Below, in pieces: positions 32,831 through 42,033 of a stretch of DNA of 45,957 bases. The translations under genes were made by a program, and so were the position numbers. The notes below the pieces were generated by a model, which was given only the letters and a program-made list of their open reading frames with translations, searched no databases and was not told where the DNA came from. The DNA comes from Deltaproteobacteria bacterium. Its GTDB lineage: Bacteria > Myxococcota_A > Polyangia > JAAYKL01. The stretch lies in the NCBI GenBank assembly GCA_028713995.1, contig JAQTNF010000024.1:1-45957 (forward strand). The letters run 5' to 3'. Each line of letters begins with the position of its first letter. Position 1 is the first letter of the stretch.

Positions 32831-34156
32831 ATGAAGGATCCCGTCTTCAAGCGCCTGCTGCTCGTGCTCCTCCTCACCGTCGCCGCGGGATGCGAGGTCA
32901 CGGCCGAGAAGATCGAGCTGTGGAAGGGCACGCAGAACGGGCCCCAGAAGCTCTCCGCCGCGCTCGTGGACCCTGGGCTGGCCGTCGATCTGCGGGCCAA
33001 GGCCGCCTTGGCGCTGGTGGAGATCAACGCCTGGGACATCTTCCGGGAGTCGTTCCAGAAGATGGAGAAAGCGGACGCCGAGAAGGTGGTCGACGCCGTG
33101 GCGCCCATTCTTGCCAAGATGGTGGAGAGCGCCCCGGCCGGAGCCGACAAGATCTCCAAGCTGCAGATGGACGCCAAGGATGCCCTGTTCATGCTGCTCG
33201 ACTACGCGAGCGCGGGAGGTAGGGCGGCCGTCGAAAAGCCGCTCATCGACTGGTGCACGACCGACTACAACACGCGGGCCATGGCCGGACAGTTCAAGAT
33301 CAACATCATGGTCAAGAAGATCGGCGCGCGTGCCGGCGAGGCGCTCGTGCCGCTCCTCACGCTCGACCAGCTCGCGATCCAGTACATCGCGGATCTGATC
33401 GTGGAGTTGAAGGACGATGGCGTGGCGCAGAAGGCGTCGGCCCAGATCGCCAAAGTCCTCAAGGCGAGCGTGGGCAAGATCCAGGAGATCCACCTGGTGG
33501 CCGCCGCGACCATCGGCGGGAACCCGGTCGCGGACGCGCTCATCGGCTTCGCGACCGACCCCAAGCTCGACGCGGCCTTGCAGCGCTTCGCCCTGCGGGC
33601 CCTTTCGCAAGCCGTCGACAAAAAACGTGTTCAGCTCGACGACGCGCGCATGGCGCGGCTTCTGGCCCTGGCCGAGAACCCGGACACGGACAAGTTCCAG
33701 CGCGAGGAGACCTTCTACCTCGTCGCCCAGGCCGGCCGGCCCGCGGACGTGCCGCGGATCATGAGGCTCCTTGCCGACAAGGACTCCTTCTTCCGCGCCG
33801 TGGCCCTGCGCTGCCTTCTGCGGACCGACCCCGAGACCCATCTCGAGCCCGCGCTCGCGGAGATCGCCCGGCTCGGGCTGACGACCTCGGCCGAGGACGT
33901 GAACGAGGTCATCTCCCGGGTCGACTCGTTCCCCAAGCTGCTCCCCAAGGCGCGCGGGCTCGTGGAGTCCAAGAACCCGTTCGTCAGGGCCGTCGCCGTG
34001 TACGTCCTTGGCGACATCGGGCAGGCTTCGGACAAGGCGATCCTCGAGAAGCTCGCCGCGGACAAGACGCGCCTGCCCAAGGGCTTCGAGGATGCGACGA
34101 TCGGCGCGGCGGCCAAGAAGGGCATTGAGAAGATCTCGATGAAGCGAGGGGTATGA
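32831..34156 (+). CDS. HEAT-repeat lipoprotein
   Basis: 441 residues, ATG with AAAGGAG upstream. Lipobox VAAGC (Cys21). The whole mature part is helical, with HEAT/PBS-type pairs such as VPRIMRLLADKDSFFRAVAL and NPFVRAVAVYVLGDIGQASD. HEAT solenoids bind other proteins, so a periplasmic scaffold role is likely. The stop overlaps the RHH-FHA start (ATGA). It is transcribed divergently from the Ser/Thr kinase. Confidence 0.8.
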   Translation: MKDPVFKRLLLVLLLTVAAGCEVTAEKIELWKGTQNGPQKLSAALVDPGLAVDLRAKAALALVEINAWDIFRESFQKMEKADAEKVVDAVAPILAKMVESAPAGADKISKLQMDAKDALFMLLDYASAGGRAAVEKPLIDWCTTDYNTRAMAGQFKINIMVKKIGARAGEALVPLLTLDQLAIQYIADLIVELKDDGVAQKASAQIAKVLKASVGKIQEIHLVAAATIGGNPVADALIGFATDPKLDAALQRFALRALSQAVDKKRVQLDDARMARLLALAENPDTDKFQREETFYLVAQAGRPADVPRIMRLLADKDSFFRAVALRCLLRTDPETHLEPALAEIARLGLTTSAEDVNEVISRVDSFPKLLPKARGLVESKNPFVRAVAVYVLGDIGQASDKAILEKLAADKTRLPKGFEDATIGAAAKKGIEKISMKRGV

Positions 34157-34854
34157 GCATGACGACGCGATCGACGGGCAAGAAGACGCTGCAAAATTTT
34201 CACGTGCGCAACGCCCTGTGGAACCTGTTCGTCGAACGGGCGGAGGAGATGGAGTGCTCGGTCGACTACCTCATCAATGAGGCGATGCGGCTGTACGCCT
34301 CGAGCCACGGCTTCCTCGAGATCGATCCCGATTTCGACGACGACGAGCGCCCCTCGCTGCCCGTCCCTCAAGGTCCGCCGGTGCCTGCGCCGCGCATGAA
34401 ACCGACCGTGCCGGGGCGGGCCGTCGGCGTTCCGTCGGGCCCGCCGCTACGGCGGACCGGGGTCCCGGCCCCGTCGACCCCGCCGCCCCTGCCGCCCGCG
34501 CCGAGGTCGTTCGCACAGGGGATGCACGCCTCTACGGATCCGGGGTTCATGACCGGCACGGCGCCCAAGCGACCGCCTCTCACGCTCATCTTCCAGGGGA
34601 GCAAGGTTCCGATCACGCAGGACCAGTTCATCATCGGCCGCGGCTCCAGGTCGTCGGATCTGGCCATCAAGGACGCGAATATCTCGCGCAAGCACGCCGC
34701 GGTCATCTACCACAACGGCGCCTACTACATGAAGGATCTCGGGAGCACGAACGGCGTGGAGTATAAGGGCAAGCCCGTGGACTCCAAGCGTATCGACGAG
34801 GGCGACGTGTTCTCCGTGTGCGGCTACGAGCTCCACTTCACCTACAACGCATAG
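34153..34854 (+). CDS. ribbon-helix-helix/FHA fusion protein
   Basis: 233 residues, start overlapping the HEAT stop. Residues 12-50 (LQNFHVRNALWNLF, then CSVDYLINEAMRLYA) look like a ribbon-helix-helix DNA-binding unit. A Pro-rich linker (about 65-140) leads to an FHA domain (about 145-232) with the phosphothreonine-binding landmarks GR in IIGRGSRSSD, SRKHA, and DLGSTNGV. FHA domains bind phosphothreonine. A kinase gene next door suggests that the kinase controls this putative transcription factor. RHH-FHA pairings are known in Myxococcota; the link to this kinase is inferred. Confidence 0.8.
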   Translation: MSMTTRSTGKKTLQNFHVRNALWNLFVERAEEMECSVDYLINEAMRLYASSHGFLEIDPDFDDDERPSLPVPQGPPVPAPRMKPTVPGRAVGVPSGPPLRRTGVPAPSTPPPLPPAPRSFAQGMHASTDPGFMTGTAPKRPPLTLIFQGSKVPITQDQFIIGRGSRSSDLAIKDANISRKHAAVIYHNGAYYMKDLGSTNGVEYKGKPVDSKRIDEGDVFSVCGYELHFTYNA

Positions 34855-34872
34855 CCGTTCGACGGTTTTCCC

Positions 34873-35814
34873 TCAAAGCAGCCCGGCCGTGCGCATCTCC
34901 TCGGCCGTCGGCAGATCCGCGAGGCCGAGATCGAGCATGCGCCTCAGGTCCGGCGTGTCGCCGTGGCGTTTGAAGTGTCGCCGCAGGAGCTTGCGCTTGT
35001 TCGCGGCGCGGGCCAGCGCCTCGATCCCGGTCGGGTCGAAGCGGGAGAGCTCCTCGCCCGAAGGATCGGCGAGCGCGCGCCGCGCCATCTCCACGGACAG
35101 GCCGCGCCACAGCTCGATCTCGTCCTGCGAAAGCGGTATGCGCGACCTCGCGTCGATGCGGCCGAGCGCCGCGCGCCACGGCCCACGGCGCTGGATCTTG
35201 AGCGCCCCGCGGTAGATGCGGGTCGACAGGGGCGTGGAGAAGAGCGTGGGCACGAGGCGGTCGGCCAGCAAAGCGTCGTGCTCCTTGAAGCAGAGCTTCG
35301 ACACGTCGCGCCACGCGCCGCGCGTCTGCGGGCTCATCGCGAGGAGCTTCTCGTCGCAGCGAGCCTCCCAGTACAGGTGCCCCAGGCCGCGCGTCCGGTA
35401 GCAGGCGATGAGCCGTTCGGGCACGAAGTGATTGTGGGCCACCACGTCCGCGGCCAGGTGGGTGAGATACCCGTAAGCAAAGGCGCGCAGGTGATCGCCG
35501 CCGCCTTGCGCGTCCGAGAGCAGGCCGCGCGCCACGTCCCAGTCGTGACAGTGATCCGCCCGATCGGCCAGGTTCTTGCCGACCACCGCGTCCGCGGCGA
35601 GAGAGCCGTAGATGAAGTCGAGCGGATGGCGGCCGAGCAGGCGGCGCAGGGCGGGCGCCAAAATCGCGGCCCCGGACAGGAGCTGCATGCCGAAATCGAT
35701 GTGCGCGACCGGTCCCCAGGCGAACGCGTCGAGCGGGAAGAGCAGGAGCCCCACGGCCACGAGCAGGGCGTCGAGGACGTATACGTTGCGGACTCTTCGG
35801 GAGCGGAAGAACAT
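34873..35814 (-). CDS. zinc-dependent phospholipase C family protein
   Basis: About 313 residues from ATG at 35814 (an earlier TTG at 35850 is possible). A signal peptide ends in PLDAFA directly before Trp33-Gly, so the mature protein would begin with Trp, the residue whose amino group binds zinc in Bacillus cereus phospholipase C. Family ligands follow: AHIDFG (36-41), GSLAADAV, DHCHDW and AYGYLTHLAADVVAHNHF, supplying His and Asp ligands. The basic C-terminal third is helical. Likely a periplasmic or secreted phosphodiesterase acting on phospholipids. Last gene of a minus-strand operon; 57 bases after PCMT. Confidence 0.8.
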   Translation of the reverse strand: MFFRSRRVRNVYVLDALLVAVGLLLFPLDAFAWGPVAHIDFGMQLLSGAAILAPALRRLLGRHPLDFIYGSLAADAVVGKNLADRADHCHDWDVARGLLSDAQGGGDHLRAFAYGYLTHLAADVVAHNHFVPERLIACYRTRGLGHLYWEARCDEKLLAMSPQTRGAWRDVSKLCFKEHDALLADRLVPTLFSTPLSTRIYRGALKIQRRGPWRAALGRIDARSRIPLSQDEIELWRGLSVEMARRALADPSGEELSRFDPTGIEALARAANKRKLLRRHFKRHGDTPDLRRMLDLGLADLPTAEEMRTAGLL

Positions 35815-35871
35815 CGCAGGGAAGGGTACCCCATCGCCGGGCACAAGCAAGCCCGCCCGTCCGGCGGCTCC

Positions 35872-36546
35872 TTAACCGCCTTGCACCTTTCCGGTCATGG
35901 GGACGAAGCGCACGGGCAGGGTGTTTACGAGCTCGAGCCCGTGGCTCGACTTGCGGAAGACCTTCAGCTCCTGGAAGTTGCGGCCGACCGGGATGACGAG
36001 CCGCCCGCCCTCCTTGAGCTGCGTTTCGAGCGGGGCCGGGACGCGCTCGGGCGCGGCGGTGACCATGATGCCGTCGAACGGCGCGGCCGTGGGCCAGCCG
36101 TCGTAGCCGTCGCCCACGCGCGCGTGCACCTTGTACCCGAGGCGCTTAAGCAGCGCGGCCGCGGTCCGCCCGAGCGGCTCCACGATCTCGATCGTGTAGA
36201 CGTCCGCGCCCATCTCGGCCAAGACCGCCGCCTGGTAACCCGAGCCGGTGCCCACCTCGAGCACCTTGTGGCCGCGCCTCACGCCGAGCGCCGCGGTCAT
36301 GAACGCCACGATGTAGGGCTGGCTGATGGTCTGGCCGTGGCCGATGGGCAGCGGATGGTCGGCGTATGCCTCGCGGCGCCCGTCCTCGGGCACGAACTCG
36401 TGGCGCGGCACCTTGCGCATGGCCGCGAGCACTGCCTCGTCCTTCACGCCGCGCGCCGCGATCTGCTCCTCGACCATGGCGAGCCGCATCGCCGCGAAAG
36501 GGTCCGCGTCCGAAGCCGCACCGCCCGCCACCAGCATCGCGATCAT
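35872..36546 (-). CDS. pcm: protein-L-isoaspartate O-methyltransferase
   Basis: 224 residues from ATG at 36546, preceded by GGGAGG. The PCMT signature is complete: MVEEQIAARGVKDEAVLAAM, PRHEFVPE, DHPLPIGHGQTISQPYIVA, SAM motif I VLEVGTGSG (95-103), and GGRLVIPVG. The enzyme methylates isoaspartyl residues in damaged proteins as the first repair step. The N-terminal MIAMLVAGGAASDA is short and hydrophobic; a periplasmic form is possible but the segment is too short to be sure. It is 41 bases after the transporter fusion gene. Confidence 0.9.
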   Translation of the reverse strand: MIAMLVAGGAASDADPFAAMRLAMVEEQIAARGVKDEAVLAAMRKVPRHEFVPEDGRREAYADHPLPIGHGQTISQPYIVAFMTAALGVRRGHKVLEVGTGSGYQAAVLAEMGADVYTIEIVEPLGRTAAALLKRLGYKVHARVGDGYDGWPTAAPFDGIMVTAAPERVPAPLETQLKEGGRLVIPVGRNFQELKVFRKSSHGLELVNTLPVRFVPMTGKVQGG

Positions 36547-36587
36547 GATCACCTCCCGCCGAACGGTCCGGCTGCGCATTGCCCGGC

Positions 36588-39500
36588 TCACGCGGAGTGC
36601 GCGGTCTCGCGGTTCGCGTCCCGCAGGCGCCGCGTCAGCATGCGGATGATTCCCTCGGCGATGTCCACGCGCTCGCGGAGCACCTCGTAGAACTCCTCGC
36701 TCCCGATGCGCAGCACGTCCGTGTCCTCCACGGCCACGGCCGAGGCGCTGCGCGGCGACGCGTCGAGCACCGCCATCTCGCCGAAGACCTCCTGCGGCCC
36801 CAGCTCGGCGAGCCGCTCCCCGCCCTTCCTCACGTCCACGCGCCCGCGCACGACGACGTAAAGGGCGTCGCCCATGTCGCCCTCGCGGAAGATGACCTCG
36901 CCCTTCGGGTGCGTCTCCATCTCGGCCACGCGCGCGAGCGGCGAAAGGTCGTCGCCGGGCAGCCTCTCGAAGAGCGGGGCGCGCTTGAGCAGCAGGATCT
37001 TCTCCACCGTCGAGTACATCGTGTCGTCCTCCTCGGCCGCACCGCTCAAGGCGGTGAGCGCGGCGCGCACCTCGCGCGCCACTACGGGGTCCGGGTCCGG
37101 CGCCAGGGCTCCGAGCAGCTCCTTGGCCGCCCCGGGATCGCCGGCCACGAGCGCGCGCACCGCCCCCTCGCGCACGAGCGGATCCGGGTGCCCGAGGAGC
37201 TCCTGTCCCATCTGCGCCGCGAGCGCGTCCCTCCGGCCCGCGAGGGCCTCGAGCGCGAGCAGGGCCACGTAGGGGTTGGGGTGGCGGCACTGCGATCTCA
37301 TGAAATCCGCGGGCAAAGGCACGGGCCTCCCGAGCGTCCAGTTTCGGGGCCTCTCAGCAACCTGGCGCTCGTCCATGAACGGCATGACGAGGCCCCGCAT
37401 CGACGGATCGAGCGCCGTGTCGAGCACCTCGAGGGCGTTCGCCTTGAGCGCCGGATCCTCGATGCGGCTGCGCACGAGCCGGATGGTCAAGGCCGGGTAG
37501 CACGTCTCGAGAACACGCAGCACGCGCCGCACGCAACCCTGGTAGCGGAAGGTCGTCTCCTCGTCGAAGAGGGGGAGCGCGTACGCCGCGCGCGCGTCCT
37601 GCCAGGCGGCCATGTTGACGCTGGTCTCGGCCGTCTCGACCTCGATCCACGCGCGCACCTTCAAGGCGGGCTCGGGCGGCAGGTCGAGCGCCTCGCGTAG
37701 GCTTCCGAGCGCCGCGAAGACGCGCAGGCGAAGCCGGCTGTCCGGGAAACCCGCGGCCGCCTTGAGGGCGTCGTAGCTCGCTCGAACCGGGATCTCGCGC
37801 AGGATGCGCGGGACGAGCAGGCGCACGGGTCGCGGCGTGTCTCCGGCCACGAGGAGCGCCGCGAGCGGCGGCACGGCAGGTGCGCCGACCGCACAGAGCG
37901 CCCCGGCCGCGGCGGTGCTGGAGCGACGATCTGCGAGCAGATCGACGAGGCGCGGCACGAGCCGGGGATCGGCCACGCCGCGTGCGGCTTTGAGCGCGGA
38001 CAGGCGCACCTCGAGCTCCGGGTCGGCGAGCAGGGTTCCGAGCAGCCGCGCCCCGCCGCGTCCCATGGCTCCAAGCACGTCGGCCGCGTCGCAGCGCTCG
38101 CGCGGATCCGCGGACTTGAGCAACCGCACGAGGCGCGCGCCGGCCATCAGGTTGCCCTCGAACCCGCCGTGGCCCAGCATGGCCGCCAGCGCCGCGGTAC
38201 GCACGATTTCCGACGGATCGTCGAGCAGCGGCGAGAGGAGATCGAGCACGTCGTCGCGGCCGATTGCGGCGCAGGCCATGGCCGCCGCGGCGCGCACCTC
38301 GGGCACAGGATCCGCGAGGATCGGCGCCACAGCCGCGAGCGGCACCCCGCCCGCGCCACCCATGCGGTTCAAGGCCGCCACACGGATGGAAGGCTCCGGA
38401 TCGGCTGCGATGCGGGCGAGCGCGGCTCCTTTGTCCTGCGCGCGCACGTCGCCCAGCTCCTCGAGCGCCGCGAGCACGATGCGGGGGTCGGGGCTCGCGA
38501 GCGCCTGCACCAGGACCCGGCGTCCCGCCCCGTCGAACACGGGCTCCTCGTCGAGGGCGAGCCTCCCGCGTGCGCTCAAGGTGGCCGCGAGCTTGCGCAT
38601 GTAGCGGCGACGCACGAGCGGGATGGTCGCGAACCAGGCCGCGACGAGCACGACCGCCACGATCGACAGCCTCTCGACGGGCACGCGGCTCGCGAGCACG
38701 ATGAGCAGGCCGCCGCCCGCGCCGTACGAGAGGGGCTTGACCACCGCGTCGAGGAAGGCGCGCGTACGCGCCTTGACCCGGGCCGCGAACGGGACGTAGA
38801 GCGCCTGGAGCGTGGTCTCGTGGACGGTGTACTGGAGCCCGTTGTCCGAGAACTTCATGATCGTGGCCACGCCCAGGTGCGGCACGAAGAGCAGCACCGC
38901 GCTCGCCGCGCCGAACACGGCCGGCATGACGCTCGCTCCTACGCCCACGCCGAAGCGGGCGAGCAGCCTCGGCGTCGCGAGCACCTGGAACACGAACGAG
39001 ACGATGCCCGTGCCCGCATAGAAGAAGCTGAAGAAGCGCGCGAGGTCGTCCTCGCGGAACGTGGCCCTCGCGATGGCCTTGAACTGGTAGTCGCCGAGGG
39101 TGAGCGCCATGAAGGCGAAGAGCAGCATGAGCGCCAGGGCGTTCACGTACGGCTCGCCCAGGATGCGCTCGTCGCGCACGGGGCGAGACGGGGCGGCGCA
39201 GGTGGCCGTGACCTTGCACGCGCGCGGCTCGCGCCCCAGGACGGCGGCAATGACCGCGATGACAGCCATCATGGCCGCGAGCACGAAGATGAGCTGGGCC
39301 GTGCCGACGAGCGTCACGATCGCGCCGGCGGACAGGCCGACCGCGATGACGCCCAGCACGCGCGCCGAGGCGATGGTGCCGAACAGGCGCTTGGCCGAGC
39401 GCGCGTCGTGCAGGTCGCCCGCGAGCGTCCAGAACTGGGAGATGAGCAGGTTCGCGAAGACCTCGGCCCACACGTAGAAGACGGGATAGATCCAGTCGGC

Positions 39501-39878
39501 TTTTGCCTGCACCGCGCCCCAGGTGCCCAGGTACGTGACGATGCCGAGCGCGGACCAGATGATGATCATGCGATCGCGCGGCAGCCGGTCGGCGAACTTG
39601 GCGTAGAAGGCCACGGTGATGGCCGAGGCCACGCCGTAGCACACGAACATCCACGGCAGGGCGGAGAGCGAGTAGCGCGAGAGGAAGAGCGTGTCGCGCA
39701 CGGTGCGGCCCATGACGAACACGGCCGAGGCCAAAAAAAGGTGCGCGAACAGGAGCGCGGTGCGGCGTCCCTCGCCCGGACGCACCATGAGCACGCTCTC
39801 TGAGAAGGCAGAGAGCGCGGAGCGGGCCCGGTCCGCGATCAGGGCGTCGAAGGTCAGACGCTCGTTGGGGGTTGCCAT
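36588..39878 (-). CDS. ATP/ADP-type transporter fused to HEAT repeats and cyclic nucleotide-binding domain
   Basis: 1096 residues. Residues 1-430 hold about twelve membrane segments and resemble the Npt/TLC nucleotide transporter family (FLASAVFVMGRTVRDTLFL, FWTLAGDLHDARSAKRLFG, DYQFKAIARATF). Residues about 440-950 are HEAT repeats (DPRIVLAALEELGDV, DPEPSIRVAALNRMG, DPVPEVRAAAAMACAAIG and so on). Residues about 980-1085 form a cyclic nucleotide-binding domain with phosphate-cassette FGEMAVLDASPRSASA. The fusion suggests transport or a membrane sensor gated by cyclic nucleotide. Transport activity is unproven. It lies between a beta-barrel gene and PCMT, all on the minus strand. Confidence 0.85.
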   Translation of the reverse strand: MATPNERLTFDALIADRARSALSAFSESVLMVRPGEGRRTALLFAHLFLASAVFVMGRTVRDTLFLSRYSLSALPWMFVCYGVASAITVAFYAKFADRLPRDRMIIIWSALGIVTYLGTWGAVQAKADWIYPVFYVWAEVFANLLISQFWTLAGDLHDARSAKRLFGTIASARVLGVIAVGLSAGAIVTLVGTAQLIFVLAAMMAVIAVIAAVLGREPRACKVTATCAAPSRPVRDERILGEPYVNALALMLLFAFMALTLGDYQFKAIARATFREDDLARFFSFFYAGTGIVSFVFQVLATPRLLARFGVGVGASVMPAVFGAASAVLLFVPHLGVATIMKFSDNGLQYTVHETTLQALYVPFAARVKARTRAFLDAVVKPLSYGAGGGLLIVLASRVPVERLSIVAVVLVAAWFATIPLVRRRYMRKLAATLSARGRLALDEEPVFDGAGRRVLVQALASPDPRIVLAALEELGDVRAQDKGAALARIAADPEPSIRVAALNRMGGAGGVPLAAVAPILADPVPEVRAAAAMACAAIGRDDVLDLLSPLLDDPSEIVRTAALAAMLGHGGFEGNLMAGARLVRLLKSADPRERCDAADVLGAMGRGGARLLGTLLADPELEVRLSALKAARGVADPRLVPRLVDLLADRRSSTAAAGALCAVGAPAVPPLAALLVAGDTPRPVRLLVPRILREIPVRASYDALKAAAGFPDSRLRLRVFAALGSLREALDLPPEPALKVRAWIEVETAETSVNMAAWQDARAAYALPLFDEETTFRYQGCVRRVLRVLETCYPALTIRLVRSRIEDPALKANALEVLDTALDPSMRGLVMPFMDERQVAERPRNWTLGRPVPLPADFMRSQCRHPNPYVALLALEALAGRRDALAAQMGQELLGHPDPLVREGAVRALVAGDPGAAKELLGALAPDPDPVVAREVRAALTALSGAAEEDDTMYSTVEKILLLKRAPLFERLPGDDLSPLARVAEMETHPKGEVIFREGDMGDALYVVVRGRVDVRKGGERLAELGPQEVFGEMAVLDASPRSASAVAVEDTDVLRIGSEEFYEVLRERVDIAEGIIRMLTRRLRDANRETAHSA

Positions 39879-39929
39879 GGGTTCAATAGATAACCCAGTT
39901 GGCCGGGAAGCGGTATCCCCCGCGAGGGC

Positions 39930-40982
39930 TCAGAAGTAGAACCCCGCGCCGATCGAGAGGTTCCAGAATTCCTGCTGGTCGTGGTGGTCGAGGGCGAACA
40001 TGACCGTGGCGGAGATCGTGGCGGGACCGAGGTGCACGCCCACGGTCGGGCCCGCGTAGTTCCAGCTGTCCTGGTCGGGCCACAACCAGGCGGTGCCGAA
40101 GATCTCGGCCACGAGGAACAGCCCGAAGTCGAAGTTGAAGATGACCGGCAGCCCGTAGTCCACGCCGCCGGGCGACTCGTCGAGGAAGTAGCTCTGGCGC
40201 CGGTTCGGCGGCAGGGACGGATCGTGCTTGTCCGCAGGCTCGCCGTAGTGCGTTTTGCTGAACGTGCTCGAGCCGCTGTACGAGACCATGTACGGCCCGC
40301 CCTGGCTGCCGGGGGTGGTCGGCACGTTCTTTCTGTAGAATGTGGGATCGTTGCCGCCGTTGGTGTCGAAGAAGAGCGGGATGCCGAAGTACGGCACGAT
40401 GGCGATCGTGAGCGCGCCCAGGCCGAAGATCGGGCCGCCGGTGATGTATGGACGGATGTGGAACACGTCCATGCTGAACACGTCCATGTACGACTGGGAC
40501 AGGAAGCGCATGCTCAGGCCCGCGGCGAACACGAGCGGCGAGTCGTTGTAGAACGTGTACTGGCCGCCCACGGCGAACGACTCGATGACGAAGGTGTTCG
40601 GCATATCGCTGTCGAACAGGATGCCCATCTGGAGATCGCCGTAGATGTCCACAAGATCGGGCACGACCGCCAGGCTGAACTTGGGGATAAGGCTGATCTC
40701 GCGCGTGAAATACGGGCCATCCACATATCGGTCCGCGGAGGCATCCTCGAAATTGGCAGTCTGCTCGTCGGTCCGGTAGTAGAGGCCCAGCCCGAACGAC
40801 CACACCGGCAGCGGCAGCGGGTGGCGCATGCCGCCCTGCACCGACGCCAGCTTGTCGCCGTCCACCGTGTCGCCTCCTTCTCCGGCCATCGCGGCCGCGG
40901 GCGCGAGCAGCACCGCGCACACGGCCACGGCCCGGCCGAGGCGGAACGCTTTCAATGTGTCGAGGCTTCCTGTCTTCTTCAC
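39930..40982 (-). CDS. outer-membrane beta-barrel protein
   Basis: 350 residues from GTG at 40982, chosen for AAAGGAGG upstream and because MKKTGS is then followed by a normal signal peptide ending APAAAMA. The mature chain alternates aromatic/hydrophobic strands (WSFGLGLYYR, GGQYTFYN, LVFAAGLSMRF, GPTVGVHLGP) and ends in Phe (GAGFYF), the C-terminal signature recognised by the BAM complex. First gene of the operon with the transporter fusion, PCMT and phospholipase C. Ligand unknown. Confidence 0.75.
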   Translation of the reverse strand: MKKTGSLDTLKAFRLGRAVAVCAVLLAPAAAMAGEGGDTVDGDKLASVQGGMRHPLPLPVWSFGLGLYYRTDEQTANFEDASADRYVDGPYFTREISLIPKFSLAVVPDLVDIYGDLQMGILFDSDMPNTFVIESFAVGGQYTFYNDSPLVFAAGLSMRFLSQSYMDVFSMDVFHIRPYITGGPIFGLGALTIAIVPYFGIPLFFDTNGGNDPTFYRKNVPTTPGSQGGPYMVSYSGSSTFSKTHYGEPADKHDPSLPPNRRQSYFLDESPGGVDYGLPVIFNFDFGLFLVAEIFGTAWLWPDQDSWNYAGPTVGVHLGPATISATVMFALDHHDQQEFWNLSIGAGFYF

Positions 40983-41106
40983 AACGACCCCTCCTTTTTT
41001 CGCGCACGATCCCACGCAATCCAATCACTGGAGCTTAGCCCTCGTCCAGTTTTCGACAACGCCGCTTCTTCACTTGAACGACCCGGCGTGGTAGCCCTGT
41101 AGACGA

Positions 41107-42033
41107 ATGGCAAGCAGCGGCACACCCCTCGAGTGGTTCGTCTTCGGCGCTGTCGTTCTCGCCGTCTTCATCATCGATTTCGGCATCTTGAACCGCAAGG
41201 CCAAGAAGCAGTCGTTCAGGAAGGCGGCCGTCTGGAGCGCGTTCTGCATCGGCGTGGCGCTGGCCTTCAACGCCTACGTCCTTTACGGCCACGGGCTCGA
41301 CAAGGCGACCACCTTCCTCACGGCCTACCTCGTCGAGGAGGCGCTCTCGATCGACAACCTGTTCGTCTTCCTGGTCATCTTCACCTACTTCAAGGTGCCC
41401 GACGAGTTCCAGCACCGGATCCTGTTCTGGGGCATTCTGAGCGCCATGGTCATGCGCGCGATCTTCATCGTGGCCGGCACGGCGCTGCTCGCCGCGTTCC
41501 ACTGGACCATGTACGTGTTCGGCGCGTTCCTGGTCTACACGGCGATCAAGCTGGCGCTGCAGAAGGAGGAGGGCGTCGATCCGGAGAAGAACCCGATCCT
41601 CAAGTTCGGCCGCAAGCACCTGCGCATCAGCCCGGACGTGCGCGGCGGCCATTTCTTCGTCAAGCACGACGGCAAGCTCATGGCCACGCCGCTCTTCCTC
41701 ATCCTGCTCGTCATCGAGTTCACGGACCTGCTCTTCGCCGTGGACTCCGTGCCCGCGGTGCTCGCCATCTCCAACGACGTGTTCATCATCTACACGTCCA
41801 ACATCTTCGCCATCCTGGGCCTGCGCGCCTTGTACTTCGTCCTCTCGGGCATGGTGGGCAGGTTCCGCTACCTGCGCTACGGGCTCGTGGTGGTGCTGCT
41901 CTTCATCGGCGTGAAGATGCTCCTCATCGACTTCGTGCACCTGCCGACGTGGGCGTCGCTCGCGGTCATCGCCACGGTGCTTACCGTGTCCATCTCGCTG
42001 TCGTCGATCATCCCCGAGAGGAAGGAAACATGA
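41107..42033 (+). CDS. TerC/Alx-family membrane protein
   Basis: 308 residues with seven to nine membrane segments. The acidic family motifs are present: FIIDFGIL (21-28), LVEEALSIDNLFVFLVIF and LLFAVDSVPAVLAISNDVF. TerC/Alx/MeeY-type proteins export manganese or load it onto exoenzymes in the membrane, and some confer tellurite resistance. Its stop overlaps the (now decayed) aminotransferase start (ATGA). I see no yybP-ykoY manganese riboswitch in the 124-base upstream space. No clear ribosome site precedes the ATG. Confidence 0.9.
   Translation: MASSGTPLEWFVFGAVVLAVFIIDFGILNRKAKKQSFRKAAVWSAFCIGVALAFNAYVLYGHGLDKATTFLTAYLVEEALSIDNLFVFLVIFTYFKVPDEFQHRILFWGILSAMVMRAIFIVAGTALLAAFHWTMYVFGAFLVYTAIKLALQKEEGVDPEKNPILKFGRKHLRISPDVRGGHFFVKHDGKLMATPLFLILLVIEFTDLLFAVDSVPAVLAISNDVFIIYTSNIFAILGLRALYFVLSGMVGRFRYLRYGLVVVLLFIGVKMLLIDFVHLPTWASLAVIATVLTVSISLSSIIPERKET

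Noticed and set aside
40983-41106. yybP-ykoY manganese riboswitch before the TerC gene
   Set aside because: The space is short, and none of the conserved loop sequences of that riboswitch is visible.
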